Source: CAZFER01 sp964517495
Lineage (GTDB): Bacteria; Hinthialibacterota; Hinthialibacteria; Hinthialibacterales; Hinthialibacteraceae
DNA length: 15,076 bases
NCBI GenBank assembly: GCA_964517495.1
Contig: CAZFER010000107.1
Coordinates: 1 to 15,076 of the forward strand
Direction: 5' to 3'
Position numbers and translations under genes: made by a program. Below are positions 5,126 to 12,718 of the stretch, piece by piece; positions within the stretch are counted from its first letter, which is position 1, and every line of letters starts with the position of its first letter. The notes beneath the pieces were generated by a model, which did not search any database, was not told the origin of the DNA, and saw only the letters and a program-made list of their open reading frames with translations.

Positions 5126-5719
5126 TCATATTCCAATCAGGCTGGGATCACAGGGGAGATTGGTTTTGGGGCCTAACCGGTACATGTCGCCCCAACTACG
5201 CAAGCCATTGGATGCGTGATAAAGAGGTGCTGTACCATAAGTATCAGCGTTGCAATCCGGTCCCGCTCCTGAAATTTGCCATTCCGAGCAGCGAAGGCTT
5301 CTTCCAACAACTGCGCGATTGGCGTGATTGATAATCGACCATGCATCCACATAATCATAAGTCACATACGCTTCGTGTTGATTTTCCACAATGCGCTGTC
5401 CGTATCGTGTTTCCAGAAACGGATCTTGTGGAACTGCTCCGATATATGCAATGGGGGTCGTTAAGGGGATAAGACGCCGGTTAACCGGATTGATATTTAC
5501 GCCATCGGGGCCAACGAAGAGGGGATAACGGCTGTAGTCCATATGATACATTTCGATGGCGGTGCTTAGGGCTTGCATTTCAGATTCACATTTCGCGATC
5601 TTCGCACGAACCTGGGCATTCAAAAAATTTGGTACCGCAATGGCAGCCAGTATTCCGATAATGGCCACCACAATTAACAGTTCGATAAGCGTAAAGCCTC
5701 GTTTGGGAATAGGGTACAT
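5126..5719 (-). CDS. Prepilin-type (type II secretion / type IV pilin-like) protein
   Basis: The product is 197 residues long. The N-terminus is a class III prepilin leader, MYPIPKRG, then FTLIELLIVVAIIGILAA, with cleavage expected after G8 and the conserved Glu at mature position 5. The hydrophobic helix continues into AVPNFLNAQVRAKIAKCESEMQAL and YHMDYSRYP, as in GspG-like and DUF1559-like pseudopilins common in PVC/FCB-type and candidate phyla. The C-terminal part is a globular head rich in Gly and Tyr with two Cys (143, 155), possibly disulphide-bonded. GGAGGGG just upstream supports the ATG at 5719. No pilus or secretion gene adjoins it, so it must use machinery encoded elsewhere. It is separate from hflC by a 270-bp repeat-bearing gap. 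Confidence 0.88.
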   Translation of the reverse strand: MYPIPKRGFTLIELLIVVAIIGILAAIAVPNFLNAQVRAKIAKCESEMQALSTAIEMYHMDYSRYPLFVGPDGVNINPVNRRLIPLTTPIAYIGAVPQDPFLETRYGQRIVENQHEAYVTYDYVDAWSIINHANRAVVGRSLRCSEWQISGAGPDCNADTYGTAPLYHASNGLRSWGDMYRLGPKTNLPCDPSLIGI

Positions 5720-5849
5720 ATATCCCCTCCTTCACCACAAAGTTTCCTTTTTTACTTTACAGTAAATTGGTTAGGATTGAATAGGGGAGATTTACAATTA
5801 ATCAAAATTGAATGGAATCTTTAACGATTGTGTTACACGGAGGCAGACA

Positions 5850-5867
5850 CGCAGGTTGGCCCCTGCG
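5850..5867. repeat. Short GC hairpin (CGCAGG/CCTGCG)
   Basis: CGCAGG and CCTGCG form a perfect 6-bp stem around TTGGCC. With the flanking GGCAGACACG it looks like a decayed copy of a larger palindromic dispersed repeat. No T-run follows. Confidence 0.4.
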
Positions 5868-5893
5868 ATTGGTGCATATTTAACGTTTTCTTG

Positions 5894-5924
5894 TGATGGG
5901 TCGAAAACCGTGACCCATATTACG
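5894..5924 (+). repeat. GGTGGGTC palindromic dispersed repeat, diverged copy
   Basis: ATGGGTC (5896-5902) and GACCCAT (5912-5918) form a perfect 7-bp stem. Aligned to 459-490 the element agrees at most positions, with paired changes in the stem (GGTGG/CCACC becomes GATGG/CCCAT). Compensating changes suggest the fold is conserved or the copies are old. Confidence 0.5.
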
Positions 5925-5942
5925 AATTCAGGTAGATTAAGG

Positions 5943-5972
5943 CCGAGGCAGGTGAGGAAGCACCTGCCTCGG
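5943..5972 (-). terminator. Strong 12-bp hairpin after hflC, terminator-like but without a U-tract
   Basis: CCGAGGCAGGTG and CACCTGCCTCGG form a perfect 12-bp stem with a 6-base loop, centred about 32 bp beyond the hflC stop. The minus strand continues CCTTAATCTACC, so there is no clear T-run for intrinsic termination. It could be a terminator of an unusual type, an RNA-stabilising 3' hairpin, or another dispersed palindrome. Confidence 0.55.
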
Positions 5973-5989
5973 TTGAAAGGGTGAATTGG

Positions 5990-7072
5990 TTATTGATCCA
6001 ATTCTTCATAGGGACGTTCAAGCATTTTCATGAGTTCATTATTGGTATCGAGGATAAAGGAGGTTTCAGAATCCATACTCATTTCCAACGCTTCGAGAGA
6101 GCGGATATAACGGAAGAAAGCGGGATGATCTTTGAAACCTTCAACGGTTTCTTTATTGCCGTTTTCGTCCTCGTTAACAAAGCCATCCGCATAGATTTGA
6201 GCGGCTTCGGCATCGGCTTCACCGTAAATCACTTTGGCTTTTTGTTCAGCCTCAGCAATCATCGATCTGACTTCACGATCTGTTTGGGCACGAATAATAG
6301 CGGCATCACGCTTACCCTCTTCGCGGTATTTCGCTGCGATACGTTGCCGTTCGGAAGCCATATTTTCGAAGACGGATTGCATGTTTTGTTCAGGAAGATC
6401 GGCGCGTTTTACACGCACATCCAAAATTTGGATACCATATTCCTGCTCTGATTCTTTATTGCACATTTCAGCGACTTTCTGCATGATCTCGGTGCGCCCT
6501 TGTTCGATCGAAACCAATTTTGCATTTGGGACTTCACTTTCTTTATCTTTCAGCAGATTGTTGGTACTGCGAATAATTTCGATAAAATCGTATTCACCCA
6601 ATTCACTACGTAAAATGGAGTATATGATATCATCCAATCGTGATTGGGCTTGAGGTTCGGTTTGCACACGCTGGAGGTATTTGAGGGGATCGGATATACG
6701 CCATCGGGCAAAGTTATCCACGACAACTCGTTTTTTATCCAGGGTGGTAATGGATTCAGGATTGGAATCATATTCCAACAGACGGTTGTCAAAAAAGACG
6801 ACTTCCTGAATAAATGGGGTTTTGAAATAAAGCCCAGCACCAAATCGAACATAAACGGAGTTGTTATTGCGTTCCGCATAATCCTGGACGCTTTTACTTA
6901 ATTTGTCCTTATCCAATAGAGGGGATTCACCCGCGATAACGCCGACGGGGCGGCCAAATTGAGTGACCACGGCCTGTTCACGTTCTGTAACGATAAAGGT
7001 TGCTGAATATAGTAAGAACAATATAACAACAATGACGAGTCCAATGATAATTCCAAGGGCTTGTTTCATCAT
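5990..7072 (-). CDS. hflC: HflC, SPFH/prohibitin-family membrane protein
   Basis: This 360-residue protein has one N-terminal membrane helix (about 5-26), then an SPFH/band-7 domain (about 27-230) and a coiled-coil-forming Ala/Glu/Arg-rich segment (about 235-295). It ends with the HflC-typical HPAFFRYIRSLEALEMSMDS...FILDTNNEL. HflC and HflK assemble a periplasmic-side cage that controls the FtsH protease. Compared with E. coli HflC (about 334 residues) it has an extra stretch at about 45-78, before YFKTPF, and a short acidic insertion at 299-313. ATG at 7072 overlaps the hflK stop (ATGA), with GGAGGT about 8 nt upstream inside hflK. ftsH is not in the window. Confidence 0.95.
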   Translation of the reverse strand: MMKQALGIIIGLVIVVILFLLYSATFIVTEREQAVVTQFGRPVGVIAGESPLLDKDKLSKSVQDYAERNNNSVYVRFGAGLYFKTPFIQEVVFFDNRLLEYDSNPESITTLDKKRVVVDNFARWRISDPLKYLQRVQTEPQAQSRLDDIIYSILRSELGEYDFIEIIRSTNNLLKDKESEVPNAKLVSIEQGRTEIMQKVAEMCNKESEQEYGIQILDVRVKRADLPEQNMQSVFENMASERQRIAAKYREEGKRDAAIIRAQTDREVRSMIAEAEQKAKVIYGEADAEAAQIYADGFVNEDENGNKETVEGFKDHPAFFRYIRSLEALEMSMDSETSFILDTNNELMKMLERPYEELDQ

Positions 7073-8112
7073 CGTACACCTCCTTCCAGGGTACGCGTAA
7101 CAAGTCCAATTTCAGCGGGGGAGATGTTTAGCAATTTCATCACGTTTTGGCTTGAACCACTAATTAACTTTGGTTTGCCTGCCATTACTTTTTCCATCAT
7201 TTCCATATACATCCGGGTTTGCATTATCTCGGGTGCCCGGCGGTATTCGCCTAACAAGGCAGAAAAACGCTCCACTTCACCTTTGGCACGAGCCACGCGT
7301 TCCACGCGATATGCTTCTGCCTCTTGCAAAACCGTTTTCACTTCTCCTTCTGCTTTTGGTATCTGGCTATTTCGATATGAATCAGCCTCGTTGACAAAGC
7401 GTGATTGATCCTCCCGGGAACTAACCACAGCCAGGAAAGCAGGTTCCACTTGTTCAGGTGGATGGGTGCTTTGCAAGCGGACATTGTTAATGTTAACTCC
7501 CATCTTGTAACGATTGCTCACCTCCTGGATAGTGCTGGTGATTTTTCCTTCGATTTCGGCACGTCCCCATGTTAATGCTGCGTCAATAGCGTAATCTCCG
7601 ATCACCTGCCGTAAAGCGGATTCGGAAATATCCTTTACGGTGTCGTGAACATCAGCAACATTGAATAGATAATGCTTGGGATCGGTCACGCGGTATTGCA
7701 CAATCATTTCGGCGATCACCACATTTTCATCGCCGGTTAGCATGCGGCTTTCTTTTTCGATCGTGCGATAGCGAGCAGGTGGACCGGGATCGACAGTTTC
7801 AAATCCCACTTCAACCCGGCGGATTTGTTCAACATTGGGTGTTTCGACCATCTCGATTGGCCGTGGCAGACGGAAATGAAAGCCGGGGGTTACCGTCCGG
7901 TTAAATTTACCGAGGCGCATAACAACGCCCACTTCACCTGGTTGGACGGTATACCAGGGTTTGAAAACCAATATCACCAATATGACCAAAATCACCACAG
8001 CGTACCACGTGTAAGATGATTTCCATTCGGGCATATTGAAATTTGGCTGTTGAGGATTTGCTCTGCGCAATTCATCAAACGGAATGTCATCAAATTTATC
8101 TCCGTTTTTCAT
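7069..8112 (-). CDS. hflK: HflK, SPFH/prohibitin-family membrane protein
   Basis: The 347-residue product starts with a short polar tail containing PQQPNFNMPEW, shorter than the Gly-rich tail of enterobacterial HflK. A membrane helix follows at about 34-50, and YTVQPGEVGVVMRLGKFNRTVTPGFHF opens the SPFH domain (about 53-230). The segment YRVTDPKHYLFNVADVHDTVKDISESALR and the HPPEQVEPAF motif are diagnostic of HflK. The helical tail at 235-300 would pair with HflC. It is the first gene of a two-gene operon with a 4-bp overlap to hflC. GGAGG lies just upstream of the ATG. The likely promoter is at 8163-8192. Confidence 0.95.
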   Translation of the reverse strand: MKNGDKFDDIPFDELRRANPQQPNFNMPEWKSSYTWYAVVILVILVILVFKPWYTVQPGEVGVVMRLGKFNRTVTPGFHFRLPRPIEMVETPNVEQIRRVEVGFETVDPGPPARYRTIEKESRMLTGDENVVIAEMIVQYRVTDPKHYLFNVADVHDTVKDISESALRQVIGDYAIDAALTWGRAEIEGKITSTIQEVSNRYKMGVNINNVRLQSTHPPEQVEPAFLAVVSSREDQSRFVNEADSYRNSQIPKAEGEVKTVLQEAEAYRVERVARAKGEVERFSALLGEYRRAPEIMQTRMYMEMMEKVMAGKPKLISGSSQNVMKLLNISPAEIGLVTRTLEGGVR

Positions 8113-8162
8113 ATTTTACCTCCAATTTTTCAACTATTGAAATATCTTTCTTTTGATTTCTA

Positions 8163-8192
8163 ATTCTAAAGTACTCACCATTCTTTGGACAA
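8163..8192 (-). promoter_or_regulatory. Candidate hflKC promoter
   Basis: On the minus strand TTGTCC (8192-8187), an 18-bp spacer and TAGAAT (8168-8163) form a plausible sigma70 promoter. It would leave a leader of about 45 nt before the hflK start. The -35 matches the consensus at only 4 of 6 positions. Confidence 0.4.
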
Positions 8193-8269
8193 AACATGGG
8201 GTGAATTAAAATAGAGGATTGCCTTGTTGTTTTTCTTGCGAATGATGCACTCGAGTTCATTTTATCAGG

Positions 8270-8314
8270 TTTTCCCATTGTAACGGAAGGAGGGCGTAAC
8301 CCACAATGGGAAAA
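8270..8314 (+). repeat. Long inverted repeat with following T-run
   Basis: TTTTCCCATTGT (8270-8281) and ACAATGGGAAAA (8303-8314) are perfectly complementary over 12 bp and enclose a 21-base loop that contains a further ACG/CGT pairing. CGGATTTTTTTG follows on the plus strand, so it would resemble an intrinsic terminator in that direction. No plus-strand gene lies just upstream to be terminated. It may insulate the ATPase module from transcripts running toward it. Confidence 0.55.
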
Positions 8315-8725
8315 CGGATTTTTTTGTTCCTCCTTAACATGTCAGCCATATGAAGTGGAAAGGGAGAGAAAACGTATAAATAACCCCACTATTCTTCCCT
8401 AATGAAATGGGGGAGGTAAGGAGTTAGATTAACGGCATGTGAAATCCTCACACGGAAATTGCCCTCTATGGTTGGAATTGAATATCTTTGGCCCGTATTT
8501 ATGCGAACAGATGACAACCGTTACATTTCACCTATTTTTTACACCCGGCATTCCCTCTTTACAAATGCTTCAATCTCTTTTAATTATGTAATAGTGATGT
8601 GATTTGTTCCAGGTGGTTGGGGTTATTGTGATTTTCGATAGGATATAGAGCAAAACCACTCGTCAGGTTCGGGATGTGGTGCAATAGTGTATATATAGAA
8701 TAATGATGCAGGAAAGGATAAACTC

Positions 8726-9361
8726 ATGAGTTTTACCCCTGATCCGCTGCAGACGCTGCTGCTGTGGAAGATGATCTTTTTGAATTATGAGCCGGCGCTA
8801 TCTGAATTAAAACCGAGCCTCAAGCCGGTTAGACGGCGGGATCAACTTAGAGAGGCTGAGCTGATTGATTATGTTCCCCGCCGAAAACCCAATGGCAGGA
8901 TGGCAAAGTATGTTATATTGAAAGAGAGGGCGTGGGACTGGGCGGTAAAGAATTTGGATGCGAAACTATCGGATAAATCACCGGAATCGGGGCCGGTGTT
9001 GGAGCGGGTGTTATCCTTATTGAAAGCCTATATGGAAACGAATAATGTTTCGCTGTATGAATTTATACGGGGGATGAAACAGGATACAGAGGAGGTGGAG
9101 AATATTGGAGGGCGGATTCGGGAGGCGTATCTACAGGCCTCGGGGGGGCAGACGCATGTTCGGGTGAGGTTGGCTGAGTTGAGGAATTTGCTGCCGGATA
9201 TTCCGCGGGAACAACTGGATGATGCGTTACGGGGACTGAAGCGCAGGGATGAGATTATCCTGTATCCGTTGGATGATCCCCAGCAAATAACCTCAAGCGA
9301 TAGACAGGCTGCGCTGAACCTATCCGGCCGTGACCGTCACATCATGATTTTGGAGAGATAA
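8726..9361 (+). CDS. 211-aa protein with two winged-helix-like segments, partner of the dual ATPase
   Basis: I do not recognise a named family. Residues 8-76 read like a winged-helix domain (LLLWKMIFLNYEPALSELKP, then RRRDQLREAELIDYV and KYVILKERAWDWA as helix and wing). A helical middle follows (88-140), and then a second winged-helix-like segment, VRLAELRNLLPDIP to RRDEIILYPL (147-181). The conserved-looking tail is LDDPQQITSSDRQAALNLSG (182-201). The protein is basic early and has no catalytic motif, so DNA binding or an adaptor/recruiter role for the next protein is inferred. GGAAAGGA lies about 8 nt upstream of the ATG. The stop is 4 bp before the ATPase start, so the two are co-transcribed. 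I recall similar small partners beside large P-loop proteins in Planctomycetes-like genomes, without a described function. Confidence 0.7.
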   Translation: MSFTPDPLQTLLLWKMIFLNYEPALSELKPSLKPVRRRDQLREAELIDYVPRRKPNGRMAKYVILKERAWDWAVKNLDAKLSDKSPESGPVLERVLSLLKAYMETNNVSLYEFIRGMKQDTEEVENIGGRIREAYLQASGGQTHVRVRLAELRNLLPDIPREQLDDALRGLKRRDEIILYPLDDPQQITSSDRQAALNLSGRDRHIMILER

Positions 9362-9365
9362 CTTT

Positions 9366-12300
9366 ATGTCTGAGCTGGATATTTTACGATCCGTTAATTT
9401 TGAGTGGACCTTGCATTTGAAAAGCATTTGGAGTGATGAGATTTATGATGTTCCCCGACTTCACCGGCCGGTGAGGGATGAAATTATAGATAAAGCAAAG
9501 CAACTTTCGCAATCTTCCAGGCAACTGACTCCCATCGGGGAAGTGATTGTGGGCATTGGTGGGACAGGTAAAACCCATTTATTAAGTTCGATTCGAAAAG
9601 CCATTTTTGAGATGGGGCAATGGTTTGTGCTGGTTGATATGATTGATGTGCGTGATTTTGAGGAGACTGTGCTTTTAGGTTATATTGATTCGCTGCAAAC
9701 CAAATATACGGATACAAAATTGCAATATGAGGTTGTGTTAGAGCGTTTTTTAGAGAAAGGAGGGATTGATAACATATCATTGGAGGACCTGGGAGGATGT
9801 GAAAAAGAGGATTTGATCGCAAAAGTGACTGATATCATTCGCCGTTTGAGGCATGTATATCACCCTGAATTGCGAAAATATCAAGATGTCTTTCGTGCTT
9901 TAATTTACTTTCATTCCTATGAACTATCGCTGTCAGATATTGGTTATAATTTTTTAATCGGGCTGGAGATGGACGATGAAGAAAAACGGCATTATGGATT
10001 TTCAAAAAAGCAGGAGAACTATATCACACTATATGAGGCTCTTTCCTGGATAATGAGTGCGGGTGGGGTAACGGTTTTGGCTCTGGATCAGCTTGACGCG
10101 ATTGTCACTCAGCATCATTTAGCCAGCGGGAGTGGGGATCAAGCTCATATGAATGATGAACAAAAACGGTCATTGGCGATCATCAATGGAATTGGGGGCG
10201 GCCTTTCGACTTTATATGGTAAAACCAGACGAACGGTGATTGTGGTCAGTTGTTTGGAACTGACATGGGAGATATTAAAGAATAACGTGCTCAGCCCCAG
10301 TATTGACCGGTATGGTGAACCAAAGTATTTGAAGGAAGTGAATCATAGCACCATTGCAGAGCAGATCATTGCAAACCGGTTAAGCGAAGCTTTTGAGAGA
10401 CATCAATTCAAACCCCGATACACAACCTGGCCTTTTCATCCCACGGCCATTCAGGCATTGGTTGATATCACCCCTCGGGAGATACTAAAAAAATGTGATA
10501 AGGAACGCAACCGCCTTCTTCGGCGAGGAAGAGTGGAGGAAATCACTACTTTTGGAGAGAAGGCTGAAACCATTGATCTTATCGTCCCGGATAATCCGGC
10601 TCCCATCATCAAATTAAATCAACAATACAGAGAGTACAAACGTAATGTATCGGTTGAGCATTTGTTAAATGAAAAGAATGATGAGGAGATGGCGAAGGCC
10701 ATCCAATCGGCCTATGAATATTTACTTTTGGAAACAGAATTCCCGGCAAATGTGGATGTGCATTTGGATCGGGATTTCCCAACGGATAAAAACTATGCGC
10801 CGCTGCATACGCGCCTTCGGCTGGTGTTCATGGATCAGGATGATCGCGAAGAGCATTATTGTATTCGTGCTTTGCTGCATAATCATGCGAATTCTTATCT
10901 TGCCCGTTTAAAGGCGGCAATGGCGGCGTCTGGTATTGATCAGGATTTGTCGTTTCGTTATTTAAGATTGATTCGAGACAAACCCACACCGAATGGTTAT
11001 GCATCACAGAAATTAACAGAAGCATTCAAGCAACATAATGGCCGGTTTATTAATCCTTCAATTGATGATTTGCGAGCGATTGTGGCTATTAGCTATATCA
11101 AGGAATGCAATGAGTCTGACTTTCGAATTTGGTTGCGCAAGGAAAGACCGGTTACCAAATTATCGATCATGGAGGATACCGTTAAGTGGTTAAAGGAGAA
11201 ACTGGGATTCACTCAACCAGCAGCGGTAGAAGATGAATCATCTGTTAAAAAAGAAACATATGCTGGAACACAAGCGGATTTGGAGGAAACGGCTGGAGAA
11301 TCACACGTGGTTAAGGAATCTGTGAGTGAGCAAGAAGTGAAAGAGACTGCAGGTGAATCTTTTGTTGAGGCAGAGGTTTCTGAGCAATCATTGGAAGTGA
11401 TTCATGATATTCCAATTGGGCATCGGTATATTGGGGGTGAGATTCAGGATGAATTGAGGTTAAAGCTGGCAGCCCTTACCAAGCATACGGTGTTGCTTGC
11501 GGGAAGTGGTTCGGGGAAAACGGTGTTGATTAAGCGGTTGATTGAAGAAGCGGCGTTGGCGGGGATTCCATCGATCGTGATTGATGCAGCCAATGATTTG
11601 GCGAGGTTGGGTGAGCCTTGGCCGAACCGGCCGCAATCGTGGAGTGATGATGATGCGGAGAAGGCTGAATATTATTTTAAAAAGGTGGAAACGGTAATTT
11701 GGACACCCGCGCGAGAGACGGGGAATCCAATGACATTATCCCCCTTGCCGGATTTTGCGGCGGTGCAAGACAATCAGGATGAAATGTATTTGGCGGTGGA
11801 ATTGGCCAAGGAGGCGTTGAAGGATACGTTGGCTCCTGGAGCAACGCCGAAGGCTCAGAAGAAACTGGGGATTTTATCGGCTGCCTTGGAGTATTATGCC
11901 CGTCGTGGTGGGCAAGGGCTAAAAGGATTCATAGAGTTGCTTGCTGATTTGCCGGCGGAGGCCAGTGATATTTCGAATGCGGAAAAATTGTCACTGGAAA
12001 TGGCAGATCAAATGCGGGCGGCGATTCATGGCAATCCCTTGTTGAAAGAGACGGGAACACTGTTTGATCCATCCATTTTGTTTGGAGATGCATCATCAAC
12101 GGAAAAAACTCGTATATCGGTTTTGAACTTTATCGGTTTGCCAGGATTGGAAAGCCAGCAAGTGTTTATCAATCAGCTGGCGATGACGCTATTTACCTGG
12201 GTCAAGAAACATCCTGCACCTGGAAATAGGCTGTTGCGTGGACTTTTGGTTATCGATGAAGCCAAGGATTTTGTGCCGTCGGGCAAGTCAACGCCCTGTA

Positions 12301-12701
12301 AAGCGAGTATGAACCGTTTAGTGGCTCAGGCGCGAAAATATGGGTTGGGTTTGATTTTTGCGACTCAAACGCCCAAGTCAATTGATCATAACATTGTTGC
12401 CAATTGTTCCAATCATTTTTATGGCCATGCGAATTCACCAACCGCCATCGAAACAATTGCGGATCAAATAAGGCAGCGCGGGGGATCAGGGCATGATGTA
12501 TCAAGATTAGGTACGGGTGTGTTTTATGTGTACTCAGAGACATTGAATGATGAAGCGGTAAAAGCGCCGGTTAAAATGAAAGCCCCGTTGTGTTTGAGTT
12601 TTCACCCCAGTACACCGTTGAGTGAATCAGACGTGTTGAGGCGGGCTAGGGAAAGCTGTGAGAAAATAGGTGGGCCCAAAATGCACACTGCGCACTTTTG
12701 A
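9366..12701 (+). CDS. 1111-aa dual P-loop ATPase: N-terminal AAA/STAND-like plus C-terminal HerA/FtsK-like
   Basis: Two nucleotide-binding engines are joined in one chain. The first has Walker A GIGGTGKT (63-70) and a Walker B-like VTVLALDQLD (235-244), with VIVVSCLELTWE (291-302) as a likely sensor strand; this arrangement fits an AAA_16/STAND-type ATPase. Residues 330-600 are helical with no recognised catalytic motif. Residues 615-680 form an acidic linker holding a repeated ETAGES...VSEQ unit. The second engine starts at GHRYIGG (685-691) and has Walker A LAGSGSGKT (711-719) and Walker B LLVIDEAKDF (960-969). GLIFATQTPKSID (995-1007) then matches HerA/VirB4/FtsK-type translocases. No nuclease, methylase or protease motif is visible. 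GGAGAG inside the previous gene is the ribosome site. The protein probably moves or remodels DNA with the winged-helix partner. A defence role is inference only. Confidence 0.85.
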   Translation: MSELDILRSVNFEWTLHLKSIWSDEIYDVPRLHRPVRDEIIDKAKQLSQSSRQLTPIGEVIVGIGGTGKTHLLSSIRKAIFEMGQWFVLVDMIDVRDFEETVLLGYIDSLQTKYTDTKLQYEVVLERFLEKGGIDNISLEDLGGCEKEDLIAKVTDIIRRLRHVYHPELRKYQDVFRALIYFHSYELSLSDIGYNFLIGLEMDDEEKRHYGFSKKQENYITLYEALSWIMSAGGVTVLALDQLDAIVTQHHLASGSGDQAHMNDEQKRSLAIINGIGGGLSTLYGKTRRTVIVVSCLELTWEILKNNVLSPSIDRYGEPKYLKEVNHSTIAEQIIANRLSEAFERHQFKPRYTTWPFHPTAIQALVDITPREILKKCDKERNRLLRRGRVEEITTFGEKAETIDLIVPDNPAPIIKLNQQYREYKRNVSVEHLLNEKNDEEMAKAIQSAYEYLLLETEFPANVDVHLDRDFPTDKNYAPLHTRLRLVFMDQDDREEHYCIRALLHNHANSYLARLKAAMAASGIDQDLSFRYLRLIRDKPTPNGYASQKLTEAFKQHNGRFINPSIDDLRAIVAISYIKECNESDFRIWLRKERPVTKLSIMEDTVKWLKEKLGFTQPAAVEDESSVKKETYAGTQADLEETAGESHVVKESVSEQEVKETAGESFVEAEVSEQSLEVIHDIPIGHRYIGGEIQDELRLKLAALTKHTVLLAGSGSGKTVLIKRLIEEAALAGIPSIVIDAANDLARLGEPWPNRPQSWSDDDAEKAEYYFKKVETVIWTPARETGNPMTLSPLPDFAAVQDNQDEMYLAVELAKEALKDTLAPGATPKAQKKLGILSAALEYYARRGGQGLKGFIELLADLPAEASDISNAEKLSLEMADQMRAAIHGNPLLKETGTLFDPSILFGDASSTEKTRISVLNFIGLPGLESQQVFINQLAMTLFTWVKKHPAPGNRLLRGLLVIDEAKDFVPSGKSTPCKASMNRLVAQARKYGLGLIFATQTPKSIDHNIVANCSNHFYGHANSPTAIETIADQIRQRGGSGHDVSRLGTGVFYVYSETLNDEAVKAPVKMKAPLCLSFHPSTPLSESDVLRRARESCEKIGGPKMHTAHF

Positions 12702-12708
12702 GCCCACC
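12669..12708. terminator. Bidirectional terminator-like hairpin at the convergent gene ends
   Basis: GGTGGGC (12669-12675) pairs with GCCCACC (12702-12708), and inside it CAAAA (12677-12681) pairs with TTTTG (12696-12700). The ATPase stop (12699-12701) is within the stem. The minus-strand gene ends at 12719, so the same hairpin follows it by 10 bp and is then followed by TATTTTCTC. Downstream on the plus strand is CATATTTAAATT. It probably serves both genes. Confidence 0.6.
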
Positions 12709-12718
12709 CATATTTAAA

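Larger units (their letters stand above)
8113..8725. other. 613-bp gene-free divergent region between hflK and the ATPase module
   Basis: No convincing gene is present. A 60-codon minus-strand frame (8278-8096) runs into hflK, has a pyrimidine-rich region in place of a ribosome site, and is rejected. The region holds the hflK promoter candidate, a long inverted repeat (8270-8314), and a smaller inverted repeat near 8437-8452 (TGTGA/TCACA). Just before the downstream gene is an AT-rich stretch (about 8688-8704, TATATATAGAATAATG) that may contain its -10 box. The length suggests separate control of the two divergent units. Confidence 0.5.

Noticed and set aside
5981..6451. Long plus-strand frame antisense to hflC
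   Set aside because: Phe/Ile-rich translation typical of the strand opposite a conserved gene; hflC is clearly the real gene.
8096..8278. 60-codon minus-strand frame upstream of and overlapping hflK
   Set aside because: No Shine-Dalgarno sequence, starts in the long inverted repeat, Lys/Ser-rich random-looking composition, overlaps the hflK start.
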